Shown here: in pieces, positions 14,620 to 23,768 of the stretch
How positions within the stretch are numbered: position 1 is the stretch's first letter
How the letters are laid out: the number at the start of each line of letters is the position of its first letter
From: a virus
Strand: one strand, 5' to 3'
IMG/VR virus record: IMGVR_UViG_3300023180_000040
Span: 1 to 64,000 of that record
DNA: 64,000 nt
Notes under the pieces: generated by a model
Database searches by the model: none
Told to the model about the DNA's origin: nothing
What the model saw: the letters and a program-made list of their open reading frames with translations, nothing else
Made by a program: the position numbers and the translations under genes

Positions 14620-17600
14620 TCCATAAAAAGTCTAACATTCTAGATCCGATTCACGATACTTTAGATCAAGATGTATTTAACGGGATGACTCCCAAAAGTG
14701 CTTTTTTTGAATATCACTTAGATCACGTTAGAGAAGTTTTTAGACAAAACAACTTTAACCCATATGCTTTTGATTTCTATTTAACAGGTTCTCTTTGTAC
14801 ATATCAATATTCGGAAAAATCAGATGTAGACATTTCTATTGTTTGTAACGCCGACGAGTTTGATGAAGAAGATCGTGCAGATCTTATTGCTATTGTGATT
14901 GAATCTTTAGACGGCACCTTCTTTCCTAGAACTAAACACCAATATCAACATTTTGTTCAACCAATTGGTGTAGACATTGAAGACCTTTTTATTCTCGGTC
15001 TTAGAAGCGCGTGGGATTTTCAAAAAAACGAATGGGTTCTTAAACCAAAAAGACCAACTACAGATATTAAAAAAGAAAAGCCTGATTGGATTCTAATGGG
15101 GGTTCAGGTATCTGACAAAATTAATACTTTGATTGATAATCATAAATATGAAGATGCTAAGGCAATGTATAAAAAAGTGCATCAAAAAAGAAAAGAAGAT
15201 CAGATTGACTATGGCGATTACAGCGAAGGTAATGTTATTTATAAATTTTTAGATAATAACGGAACATTTGATCGCCTAAAAAATGTTGGACAAAGAATTG
15301 CTTTTCAAAAAGAAGCATTTACAAAAGACGATTTTGTAAATTATTATTATGAATCTACTTTTTATAATAGATCTTTTCGTCAAAAAACACATCTAAACTC
15401 TAAAGGGTATCCTTGCGACTGCACCTTTGGCAAAAAAGACCTAAAAGCAGTTGCTCAATATTATAATAATATAAATAAAACCGATAGTGAAGATTTTAAA
15501 TTCAGTTTTAATAAAAATAGCAACGAGGGTGAAGAATCCAAGATAAAGCAAATCGCTCAAAAAATCCTTGATAAGCAGATCAGTGAAGAATCAAAATGGA
15601 ATAAAAGATACCCCGTTTGGAAAGAGCGTTTACAATCTATTGTTGATATGGGCGTTTTAACGGAAGAAAGCATTAAATTTTGGGGAGGAATTATTTCTTT
15701 GTACAAAAAAGCAGTACAAAGAAATGATGTGATGATCAATAATAATGCATATAGAATGTATCTTTTTAGTGGACCAACTGATCCTTTATATAGAGATAAA
15801 GATTATTTACAATCTTATAAAGAAGATTTTAGAAAACTTTGGACGGGAAACTTTGGTAAAAATACAAAAGTTGGAGATTTTATTAATAGTGAAAACTATG
15901 AGTTTCTTGGCGAATCATATGACTGGAGCGCCGAATCAGAGTTTATTGGGACAATAGATCGCTTACTTTACACAGATATTTCTTTAGATGAAGAAATAGA
16001 TTTTAGTTGGCGCTGGTGGTTTAGTTTACAAAACTCAGACAATAATCAATTAAACAATAAATTGCAAAAAATTGAAAATCTTTTTAATCAAAAAATTAAA
16101 GAAATGAAAAAAGATAATCATTTAGATTTTGGGTTTTTGACTACCTTAAATAAAGTTTCTATGCTATTAACCGATAGATATGGAAACTATGTAGAAAATT
16201 TTGAAAATATATTAGATATGATTTTAGACGGATCAATATTTAAAATGCGTCCAGAAGAAGTTTTAGATTTCTATGTACAAAACAGGTCTAACTATCCGGC
16301 TAGAAATACTATATTTGAAGGTGCCGTAAATGCAATTCAATATATGAACAGTATAAGGCTTCAATATCTCTTAAATGAATATAAAGACTTAAGATTTCCT
16401 ACAAATTTAGAAGGAATGGATAGTTTTAATGAACTAAGCCTTTCTCTTCGTCAGATAGAAACAGAAACAAAAGAAAGAGAAGAATATAAAGAATTATTAA
16501 GACAATTTAAAGAAGGAGAAGTCGCATACGAATCAGATAGTCCTGTTTTTACTTTTGAAGTTAAAAAAGGTAATCCCGAAAAAGCAAAACCGGGAGTTTG
16601 GGGAGTATACCGACTTGAAAGTACAGACGATTTAGAATTAGAAGGAAGGATATGTAACCACTGTATTGGAAGTTGGGAACAGCCTCATATTAGAAGAAGG
16701 GATGAAGATCTTAATACTGTTTATTCTGTGCGCGACCCGGATGGAGTTCCTTGGACAACTTTGGAATTAGATAAAGAAGGGGTGATTCTGGGACAAGCGT
16801 TTGGTCGTCAGGATCATGCCGTAAGACAAAATGAACAAAAGATTTTAAATGCTTTCTTCGGACAAGAAAGTTTTCAAAGACAAAGCAAAAATCCAAATAA
16901 ATATATAGTCAGAACAAGAAATGGTAAAGAGTATGTTTATAACGCATCAAGCACAGAAGATGCAGTCGAACAACACAAAGAGGCAATAAAAAGCATACCA
17001 CTTCCATTTGATTACCCCCGATGGGCTTATGAAGAAGAAATAAAAGGACTCAAAGCAGTTGCGGCATATGGTGCTGGTCACGATTGGTTTGATAAACCAG
17101 AAGGACAAAGAAGTGGTCTTTATTATGAGAGCGATTTGCCCGTTGCAGAAGAAGATATAGAAACAACTGAATATCATATGGAACCAGATGTTTTTTGGGG
17201 ACTTTCAAATATACCCGAAATATCTAGTGGTGATGAATTAGAAACGCTCTGGCAATGGGTAGAAGGTGACTATGGCGAGAGCGCTTATTTGTTTGATATG
17301 ATGAATTATTATTATCCAGATGAAGACACCCCGGTAGAGGAACTAGAAAGAGATGACTATGGATATGCTCTCGTTAGAATAGTAGAGCCATATACTTTTG
17401 ACGGGTCATATTCAAATGTTTTTAATTTTATAAATTCTATTGTAGAAAAATACGAAAATTTGCTTTTTGATGAAGAAAATAATATTTCAGATGAAATATG
17501 GGATTTTTATGAATCAGTAAAAGGACTTGGAACATATATTATTTTAACCTCTATTTCTACAGGACAAATTGAAAAAATTATTAATACCTATGTAAATGCT

Positions 17601-18551
17601 TTTGATTTTTATGTACAAAAACAAACATCTATGTTTTACAAAGAAAACAAAAAAAACAAAATTGCAATTTTAAATGGAATTAGAATAGTTTTAAAAGATT
17701 TAATTTCAAGTGTTGATTATACAACTTCGGTAAATGATATATACCATTTGTTTGATGATTCAGAAATTTCTAAAAGTCTAGAAAGTGAATATGGAAGTTG
17801 GAACTATAATTACGACTTTGAAAATTCTTACGTTGAATTTCAAATAGAGCCAAAATCAATGCCTAAAGAAGAAATTAATCAATCAAGAACATATTTAATA
17901 AATTATGTTCAATATGCAATTAATTTGTCTGAAGAAATAAAAGAATTGACGAGAAATTTTTTTGAAAGAAATTTAAACTCTCCTATTCAAAGAACAATTT
18001 GGTTTAATCAAAATGAAAATACATTAACTGGACCTCCTTTAGAACTTGAAGAAAAACAAATTCAGCCGGGAGATAGTGATTCGGATAAAGAAAGAAAATT
18101 GATACAACAAGACCTTCTGCGAAAAGAAGTTGATGATTCTGGTCTGTATGAAACAAAACTTAGAGAACTAAGAGATATTGTATACTACATTGCTAAAGAA
18201 ACAGGATTAAATGCAATTGTAAATCCAATAAATAAAATGTTCAATGACAGATTTCAACTTGGATCATATAATTCTAGATTTTTGGAAAGAAGCATGAATG
18301 AATTAATTAATTTATTAGAATATGCAAAAAATACTATTTATATGAATGAAAATCCAGACGCTGGAGCAGGAGGAATTGCTGGTGGGCAAATAAACTTTTA
18401 TATGATGCCGCCAGAACCTAGCACAGAAGAATTCGAAAGATGGGAAAGGGTACAAGAAGGTTTATTAGCGACTACAGAACCTTATAAGGGAGAAGATAGT
18501 TGGGGTTCTGAAGGATTTGCCCCAGATACAAGTAGGCGAAGAGGAATTTAA
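14604..18551 (+). CDS. Giant protein: nucleotidyltransferase-like and PcfJ-like domains
   Basis: 1315 residues from GTG 14604 (GGAAGG 7 bases upstream); a TTG at 14589 is the alternative. Residues about 60-75 read YLTGSLCTYQYSEKSDVDIS, the GS...DxD pattern of nucleotidyltransferases. Residues about 660-760 contain RICNHCIGSW, VYSVRDPDGVPWTTLEL and GQAFGRQD, the HCxG...TLE...G-K/R-x-N layout of PcfJ-like proteins. The linkers are helical and low in recognisable features. The C-terminus ends SRRRGI. It overlaps the preceding gene by 16 bases and stops just before the CCA-enzyme gene. Both domain calls come from motif reading; the function of the whole protein is unknown. Confidence 0.7.
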   Translation: MEENLIHKKSNILDPIHDTLDQDVFNGMTPKSAFFEYHLDHVREVFRQNNFNPYAFDFYLTGSLCTYQYSEKSDVDISIVCNADEFDEEDRADLIAIVIESLDGTFFPRTKHQYQHFVQPIGVDIEDLFILGLRSAWDFQKNEWVLKPKRPTTDIKKEKPDWILMGVQVSDKINTLIDNHKYEDAKAMYKKVHQKRKEDQIDYGDYSEGNVIYKFLDNNGTFDRLKNVGQRIAFQKEAFTKDDFVNYYYESTFYNRSFRQKTHLNSKGYPCDCTFGKKDLKAVAQYYNNINKTDSEDFKFSFNKNSNEGEESKIKQIAQKILDKQISEESKWNKRYPVWKERLQSIVDMGVLTEESIKFWGGIISLYKKAVQRNDVMINNNAYRMYLFSGPTDPLYRDKDYLQSYKEDFRKLWTGNFGKNTKVGDFINSENYEFLGESYDWSAESEFIGTIDRLLYTDISLDEEIDFSWRWWFSLQNSDNNQLNNKLQKIENLFNQKIKEMKKDNHLDFGFLTTLNKVSMLLTDRYGNYVENFENILDMILDGSIFKMRPEEVLDFYVQNRSNYPARNTIFEGAVNAIQYMNSIRLQYLLNEYKDLRFPTNLEGMDSFNELSLSLRQIETETKEREEYKELLRQFKEGEVAYESDSPVFTFEVKKGNPEKAKPGVWGVYRLESTDDLELEGRICNHCIGSWEQPHIRRRDEDLNTVYSVRDPDGVPWTTLELDKEGVILGQAFGRQDHAVRQNEQKILNAFFGQESFQRQSKNPNKYIVRTRNGKEYVYNASSTEDAVEQHKEAIKSIPLPFDYPRWAYEEEIKGLKAVAAYGAGHDWFDKPEGQRSGLYYESDLPVAEEDIETTEYHMEPDVFWGLSNIPEISSGDELETLWQWVEGDYGESAYLFDMMNYYYPDEDTPVEELERDDYGYALVRIVEPYTFDGSYSNVFNFINSIVEKYENLLFDEENNISDEIWDFYESVKGLGTYIILTSISTGQIEKIINTYVNAFDFYVQKQTSMFYKENKKNKIAILNGIRIVLKDLISSVDYTTSVNDIYHLFDDSEISKSLESEYGSWNYNYDFENSYVEFQIEPKSMPKEEINQSRTYLINYVQYAINLSEEIKELTRNFFERNLNSPIQRTIWFNQNENTLTGPPLELEEKQIQPGDSDSDKERKLIQQDLLRKEVDDSGLYETKLRELRDIVYYIAKETGLNAIVNPINKMFNDRFQLGSYNSRFLERSMNELINLLEYAKNTIYMNENPDAGAGGIAGGQINFYMMPPEPSTEEFERWERVQEGLLATTEPYKGEDSWGSEGFAPDTSRRRGI

Positions 18552-20534
18552 ATGGATAATCTAAGTGAATATATACTAAGATTAGTAAGAAATAATCCTG
18601 CGGCAAAAACAGTTGTTGAACTATTATCTCCATTTGGAGAAGTTTATGTAGTTGGTGGAGCGGTTAGAGATGTTCTTCTTCAAAAGAAACCAAAAGACAT
18701 AGATTTGGTAGCAAGAGTAGACGAAGATACAATTAAGTCTGTATTAAGTAATTTCCCAAATGCAACATTAAATAAAACTGGAAAACAGTTTCCAGTATAT
18801 AGGTTTAGATATCAAAACGAAGAAGTAGAAATTGCTTTACCAAGAATAGAAACTAAGGTTGGAGAAGAAAGTAAAGATTGGGAATTTAAAAGTGATCCGT
18901 CTATTCGAATTGAAAGAGATTTAGAAAGAAGAGATTTTACTGCAAACGCAATTGCCGTAAACGCTCAAACCGGAGAGATTGTAGATCCTTTAAATGGAAT
19001 TGATGATATTGAAAAGGGATTGTTAAGAGTTATCAATGAAAACTCTTTTAGAGATGATCCTTCAAGAACGCTTAGAGCATTAACTGCAATAAGCAAGCAC
19101 GGTTTACAACCAGATGAAAAAACTAAAGAACAAATGCGTAAATATGGCCCGTACTTGGCTAAAATCGCTCCAGAGATTATGGGCATGGAATTAGATAAAA
19201 TACTCAGCGGAGAACATCCTCATCAAGCAATACAAATTGGTCAACAAACCGGAGTATTAGAACACTTCTTGCCAGAAGTTCATACAACATTTGGTTACGA
19301 TCAAAAAAACAAACATCATAATTATGATCTAGGGACTCACCTGATGGAAGTTGTCAAAAATATGGCTCGCAGATCTGATGATACAGATATGAGACTCGCG
19401 GCTTTGTTTCACGATATTGGCAAACCAGATTCTGTTTGGTACGACGAAGAGGGAAATGGTCACTATTATAAAAATGATTCTGGTCAAGGACAAGACCATG
19501 AAACTGTTGGCGCACAAATGGCTGAAGATATTTTAAGAAGATTAAGATATCCTGCAAACAGAATAGCAAGAATTAAACAATTAATTCAAAATCATATGTT
19601 CCCCATTTTTAATTCATCAAAGGGAGCAAGAAAGTTTCTTAATCAAGCCGGTTCTTACGAAATTGCTCATAATTTACTTGATCTTAAAGAGTCAGATTAT
19701 TTAGGTAAAGGCAATGATAGTGCTACAAGAGAAATGTCTGATTTAATGAGGCAATTAATTGATGCTGAATATGAAGCACAAAATGCTTTTACTCCCAAAG
19801 ATTTAGCAATTAATGGCAACGAAGTTATGCAACTTTTAGGCATTGATAGTGGCCCTCAAGTGGGAGAAATACTGAAATCTTTGATGGATATTGTTGTTGA
19901 CAATCCTGAAATGAATACAAAAGATAACTTGTCTTCATTTATTAATAACTTCTATAAAAGTTCATCAAATGTAGAGTCAGCAATTCTTGAAATATCAAAG
20001 CAAATTAGAAGAGAAGCCGCTTGGCGCGACGTTGAAATGAAAGCAAAACGTCTAAAAGATGGCGGTCAAGTAGTAATAAACACCAATGCTGAAAATGCAG
20101 TTGAAGGAGTAGTACAGGGTGATAATGGTATTTACGAATGCATAATATATAGAGAAGACCCTAGCAGTCAAAGAATTACGCATTGGAACTGTGAGTGTAA
20201 ATGGGGTCAGTATGCATACGGAAGAACAAGAAAATATAAGAAATTTGAAGGTCGGCCATGTTCTCACGTTATGGCAATGTTTTGGGAGTCAAGATCCTTA
20301 CCAGTAGGGTATTTTGGAGCAGAGTTTGATCCTAATCAAACTTACAGTTTTGAACCAGATGCTCCAAACTATCAAGTTGTTCAACAAGATGTTTCTCAAG
20401 CAGGTAATCCGTTAGAGTTAGAAAATCAAAATTCTGAGTTTCCTCCTATGCCGCAAGGACAATCTCCTGCTCCACCTAATTTTGAAGAGGGGGAAAGAAG
20501 ATCGTCAATTAAAAATAAATGGAAAAGGATTTAA
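18552..20534 (+). CDS. CCA-adding tRNA nucleotidyltransferase with HD and SWIM domains
   Basis: 660 residues. The N-terminal class II nucleotidyltransferase carries VVGGAVRDVLL (33-43), metal site DID (49-51), RRDFTANAIAVN (126-137) and RDDPSRTLRAL (167-177). A helical region and an HD domain follow (ALFHDIGKPDS, about 286-296). The C-terminal third adds a SWIM zinc finger, CEC near 548 and RPCSH near 569, which is not a usual part of this enzyme. The enzyme adds or repairs the 3' CCA of tRNAs, and all phage tRNAs here lack encoded CCA, so the match is functional. The tail ends KNKWKRI. It could also act as a poly(A) polymerase. Confidence 0.88.
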   Translation: MDNLSEYILRLVRNNPAAKTVVELLSPFGEVYVVGGAVRDVLLQKKPKDIDLVARVDEDTIKSVLSNFPNATLNKTGKQFPVYRFRYQNEEVEIALPRIETKVGEESKDWEFKSDPSIRIERDLERRDFTANAIAVNAQTGEIVDPLNGIDDIEKGLLRVINENSFRDDPSRTLRALTAISKHGLQPDEKTKEQMRKYGPYLAKIAPEIMGMELDKILSGEHPHQAIQIGQQTGVLEHFLPEVHTTFGYDQKNKHHNYDLGTHLMEVVKNMARRSDDTDMRLAALFHDIGKPDSVWYDEEGNGHYYKNDSGQGQDHETVGAQMAEDILRRLRYPANRIARIKQLIQNHMFPIFNSSKGARKFLNQAGSYEIAHNLLDLKESDYLGKGNDSATREMSDLMRQLIDAEYEAQNAFTPKDLAINGNEVMQLLGIDSGPQVGEILKSLMDIVVDNPEMNTKDNLSSFINNFYKSSSNVESAILEISKQIRREAAWRDVEMKAKRLKDGGQVVINTNAENAVEGVVQGDNGIYECIIYREDPSSQRITHWNCECKWGQYAYGRTRKYKKFEGRPCSHVMAMFWESRSLPVGYFGAEFDPNQTYSFEPDAPNYQVVQQDVSQAGNPLELENQNSEFPPMPQGQSPAPPNFEEGERRSSIKNKWKRI

Positions 20535-20536
20535 AA

Positions 20537-20893
20537 ATGTCAAGCAGTTTTCCCGAAATGAATGGTCAACCTTCTTATGTTAACTATAGAGAATTTGAAG
20601 ATTTTAGACAGGAAAGCAGAGATGCGTTTGATAGTTTGACAATAGCACTAGATGAAAAGTTTTCAGGGTTGGGGGAACAAATCGAAAGTATAAAAAATGA
20701 AATTCAAGCATTACAGATTGATCAACTTAAGTATCAACTAAATCAAACTGAAAAGAAAATGTTTGAAGAAAAAACAGAAACAACAGAAGATAGAAATTAT
20801 AGAAGAACCTTGACAGTTGCAATTATTGCTGCTATGATAGGTCCATTAGTAGGTGCTGTCTTAGGACTAGTACTAGGCTATATGATTCCATAA
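20537..20893 (+). CDS. Coiled-coil protein with C-terminal membrane anchor (lysis region)
   Basis: 118 residues from ATG 20537, with AAAAGGAT 7 bases upstream inside the end of the previous gene; the in-frame ATG 20519 has no such site. The N-terminal two thirds is a charged coiled coil (IESIKNEIQALQIDQLKYQL). The last 28 residues are one membrane helix (LTVAIIAAMIGPLVGAVLGL). This layout resembles XhlA-type holin-associated proteins. It directly precedes the endolysin. Confidence 0.65.
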   Translation: MSSSFPEMNGQPSYVNYREFEDFRQESRDAFDSLTIALDEKFSGLGEQIESIKNEIQALQIDQLKYQLNQTEKKMFEEKTETTEDRNYRRTLTVAIIAAMIGPLVGAVLGLVLGYMIP

Positions 20894-20902
20894 AGGTGTA
20901 AA

Positions 20903-21661
20903 ATGACAAAAGGTGAAAAAGTAGTAAAAAAAGCATTTCAATATTTAGGAGTCAGAGAAGTACCCTATGGCTCAAACCGTGGAAAAGATATTGACCGCTG
21001 GGAAGCCAGATGGGGCATGAAAGGCGAACCTTGGTGCGGAATGTTTTCAGACGCAATGTTTTCAGAAGCAGGAGTTGATGATGCAGGAATCAATCACCCT
21101 TCTACTGCTGTTATTTGCCAAAAAGGTAAAAAATATAAGTGGAATGGAAAAGGGAAGATCCCGCCCGGATCTTTGTGGGTAAATTGTGGTACTCACGTTG
21201 CTATTATCACTGCTCACAACAGCGACGGAACAGTATCAACAATAGAAGGTAATAAAAATAATATGGTAGCAACAGGTCGTAGACCGATTGCTGGAGCAAC
21301 AATTATTGTACCTCCTGCTGTAGATGATTATGTTCCAAATCCAGTTCGTCGTAAATATTGGCTAGAAGATTTAGGAGCGCAACAAAAACTTCTTACAGTC
21401 AATGGTAAGATTGCACGCTGGAAGAAAAAAGAATATCGTGATAAGGTACTAAATCAAATTAAGAATAGCCCACTTTATCGTGGAACAACTCTCGCTCCAG
21501 TCAGTCGTGGAGAGGGAAGAAATAAAAGATACTTTATCCGAGTAGGTGACTTGCGTTATTACGGTCCTTGGAATAAGATAGAGTATAGAAATGCGGCGCA
21601 AAAATCTCTAGAGAAGCGCTTAGGTAGAAGATTGCGTCGTTTTAGTAAGAAAGTTAATTAA
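20903..21661 (+). CDS. Endolysin, CHAP-like cysteine peptidase/amidase
   Basis: 252 residues. The N-terminal catalytic domain looks like CHAP: PWCGMFSDAMF with Cys45 as nucleophile, CGTHVAIIT with His98, and IEGNKNN with Glu115/Asn117. The C-terminal third is strongly basic (RRKYWLED, RLGRRLRRFSKKVN) and may bind the cell wall. It would cut peptidoglycan at lysis. It sits between the coiled-coil membrane protein and the holin, with AAGGTG upstream. No signal peptide is seen, so it needs the holin for release. Confidence 0.85.
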   Translation: MTKGEKVVKKAFQYLGVREVPYGSNRGKDIDRWEARWGMKGEPWCGMFSDAMFSEAGVDDAGINHPSTAVICQKGKKYKWNGKGKIPPGSLWVNCGTHVAIITAHNSDGTVSTIEGNKNNMVATGRRPIAGATIIVPPAVDDYVPNPVRRKYWLEDLGAQQKLLTVNGKIARWKKKEYRDKVLNQIKNSPLYRGTTLAPVSRGEGRNKRYFIRVGDLRYYGPWNKIEYRNAAQKSLEKRLGRRLRRFSKKVN

Positions 21662-21675
21662 CTTAGGAGATTAAA

Positions 21676-22047
21676 TTGAACACACCAAACATTAGCGTTG
21701 GTTGGGGTCCAGTAACTATTACTGGTATTATTACCGCAGTAACTGCTGGTTTGCTTTCTGTAGCAACTTTTCTAACAACGCTTACTGGCGCTTTGCCAGC
21801 AGAAGTATCTGATAAGTACGGTTTTTGGTTAGCGACTATCGCAGGTATTGTTTCTGCTCTTTCTCAGGCTATTGTAGCAGCATCACGTTCATACTTTGCT
21901 AATTCAAAGGTGCAACTTGCTAGTGCTGAAGCCTATGCAAATCCTGCATCTTTGACCGCAGATGTTGGCAATGATGTGGAAGTATTTGTTGACGATCCTG
22001 TAGTTTCAGATACAGATCTTAGTCCACCGATTACTCCAGAACAGTAA
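21676..22047 (+). CDS. Holin, two transmembrane helices
   Basis: 123 residues from a TTG start with TAGGAG 6 bases before it. Two hydrophobic helices lie at about 12-39 (VTITGIITAVTAGLLSVATF) and 48-70 (GFWLATIAGIVSALSQAIVA), followed by an acidic tail. Size, topology and position just after the endolysin fit a holin, which forms the membrane lesion that releases the endolysin. A strong terminator follows. Confidence 0.8.
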   Translation: MNTPNISVGWGPVTITGIITAVTAGLLSVATFLTTLTGALPAEVSDKYGFWLATIAGIVSALSQAIVAASRSYFANSKVQLASAEAYANPASLTADVGNDVEVFVDDPVVSDTDLSPPITPEQ

Positions 22048-22060
22048 TAAATTAAAAGAA

Positions 22061-22088
22061 ATGAGCCTCCATTGTGAGGCTCATTTTT
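22061..22088 (+). terminator. Rho-independent terminator after lysis cassette
   Basis: ATGAGCCTC / GAGGCTCAT hairpin (9 bp, 6-base loop) followed by TTTT and ATT. It ends the transcript that includes endolysin and holin. Confidence 0.85.
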
Positions 22089-22105
22089 ATTGTATGACTT
22101 TGACT

Positions 22106-22111
22106 TAATAT
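22106..22111 (+). promoter_or_regulatory. Possible -10 box TAATAT, start near ATG
   Basis: TAATAT ends 5 bases before ATG 22117, just after a terminator. No Shine-Dalgarno is present, so a leaderless start is possible. No TG extension and no -35 box. Confidence 0.3.
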
Positions 22112-22116
22112 AAGAG

Positions 22117-22494
22117 ATGAGTGCATTTAAAAGCGGGGAATACGTTAAAAATTTAGTTGAGATTGAGGGTACTGTAGTTGAGTATCGTCCACAGGATCAT
22201 CCAACAGATCCTACAGTTAATCCCGGTAAAAGCGGGCCAACTCCAGATACTCAAATTAATCAAAAAGTTAGGATACGAGAAGGTCAAGTCGGAACAGTTA
22301 TGTATTCTGACGATATAACTACTATTGTTACTTACGATTTACATACAACGGGACCACTTGAACCTCATCTTATTAAAGCAGAAAGTTTTACTTCTAATTT
22401 TAAAAGAGTTGTTAGAGGGACTAGACCCTCTAGAGGACCAAGTTATTTCCCAGATCGTAGACCTCCAAGAACAAATCCAACAGGAATGAATTAA
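22117..22494 (+). CDS. Hypothetical protein, SH3-like beta fold possible
   Basis: 125 residues. The N-terminal half alternates short strands (VEIEGTVVEYRP, VRIREGQVGTVMYSDD), a pattern seen in small beta-barrel proteins. The C-terminus is Pro/Arg-rich and probably disordered (RPSRGPSYFPDRRPP). It starts a new transcript after the lysis terminator. Function unknown. Confidence 0.6.
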   Translation: MSAFKSGEYVKNLVEIEGTVVEYRPQDHPTDPTVNPGKSGPTPDTQINQKVRIREGQVGTVMYSDDITTIVTYDLHTTGPLEPHLIKAESFTSNFKRVVRGTRPSRGPSYFPDRRPPRTNPTGMN

Positions 22495-22495
22495 T

Positions 22496-23371
22496 ATGTG
22501 GAAAAAATCTATGCCAAGGGGACTTGGGCCTTCAATTGAAGAAGGTGCAAATATAATTAGACAATTTGCGCTAACAAGAAACCATGCTAATGGCGAATTT
22601 GGTTTTTCAACTGAAGACTTATGGCAAAGTGAAAATTGGCGCAACTATTGGTATGGGTTTGAACAACCAAATTATCAACAAATTAATGCTAGAATTGCAA
22701 GAGCAAAACAAAACAACTACATAGCGTCAGTCGGTGGCCTTTTTTGGTGGAAAGAAAACAGTAAGTATACGATATTTGAATTTGCAAAAGTTATGAATAC
22801 TTATTCAATTGATTTACCAAAATATGTTCATGACTTGTTTTATAACAGAATTTCACAAGAAATATTTAAAACTGATAAAAAACTTAATGATTCTCTTTAT
22901 TATCTTCAACTTCTACAAGAACGTTTACAAAATCAAAATAGAAACTTAACTTTCGACGAATATTTAAATATTAATAATCAATATAATAAATTTTATATGG
23001 AAAATATTGAAGCAAAAAAAACTTTTATTGATAATAAATACTATAAAGTGCTAAAAGAAATTGAACAGGCACAAGAAAAAGAAGTAGAAAATTTTAAAAA
23101 AAGTTCAACTCCACAAGAATGGCTCAAAACAAACTTTTCTAAAAATACTAGTCTTTATCTTCAACAAATAGTTGAAATGTTCTTAAAAGTTCCAGAAGAA
23201 ACCTTAGAAGAATACAATAAAACTTTTTCTGCACAAAATCAAACACCACAAAATATACAATCATTAGAAGAAAGTCCTGTTCTTGATATAGTAAGTCCTA
23301 AAAAACAACATGAACAATATTGGATGAATTATTTTAACACTACATCAAAAAGCAAATGGAGAATTATTTAA
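22496..23371 (+). CDS. Unknown protein with W-R-I-I tail
   Basis: 291 residues, mostly helical, with many Asn/Gln/Lys. The N-terminus (MWKKSMPRGLGPSIEEGA) may be a short targeting segment. It ends TSKSKWRII, resembling the ends of the 13048 and 18552 products. Its start follows the previous stop by one base, and its end abuts ATG 23372. No domain recognised. Confidence 0.6.
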   Translation: MWKKSMPRGLGPSIEEGANIIRQFALTRNHANGEFGFSTEDLWQSENWRNYWYGFEQPNYQQINARIARAKQNNYIASVGGLFWWKENSKYTIFEFAKVMNTYSIDLPKYVHDLFYNRISQEIFKTDKKLNDSLYYLQLLQERLQNQNRNLTFDEYLNINNQYNKFYMENIEAKKTFIDNKYYKVLKEIEQAQEKEVENFKKSSTPQEWLKTNFSKNTSLYLQQIVEMFLKVPEETLEEYNKTFSAQNQTPQNIQSLEESPVLDIVSPKKQHEQYWMNYFNTTSKSKWRII

Positions 23372-23767
23372 ATGAGTAATTCAAAAGTACCAAAAAGCAG
23401 ATTAGGCCCTCTAAATATAGAAGATGCAGATATCGGCACTGCTGGTTTAAGCGTTTCTAACCTATCTGCTGGTTCAGCAACTTCTGGTCAAGCGTTGATT
23501 TTTAACGGAACAGCATATGTGCCAACAGCATTACCAACATCAACTACTTTTGTTGATAACGAAGTTCCTTCAGGAACTAAAAATAACGTAAATGTGACCT
23601 TTACGCTTGCGGGAACTCCAACTCCCCCAGAAAGTCTAAGACTTTATGTAGGAGGACTTTTGATGACTTCAGGAACGGCTGGAGATTATACACTAGGAAC
23701 GTCTACTATTACAATGGCAACCGCTCCGGGTGTAAACGATTCAATAATTGCTTATTATAGGAAATAA
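23372..23767 (+). CDS. Fibre-associated protein, beta-rich
   Basis: 131 residues, rich in Gly/Ser/Thr/Ala. The N-terminus (RLGPLNIEDADIGTAGLSVS) resembles phage fibre peptides that begin by listing field-like segments. The second half reads like a small beta sandwich (NNVNVTFTLAGTPTPPESLR ... DYTLGTSTITMATAP). First of a run of fibre-like genes. Role inferred from composition and context. Confidence 0.65.
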   Translation: MSNSKVPKSRLGPLNIEDADIGTAGLSVSNLSAGSATSGQALIFNGTAYVPTALPTSTTFVDNEVPSGTKNNVNVTFTLAGTPTPPESLRLYVGGLLMTSGTAGDYTLGTSTITMATAPGVNDSIIAYYRK

Positions 23768-23768
23768 A

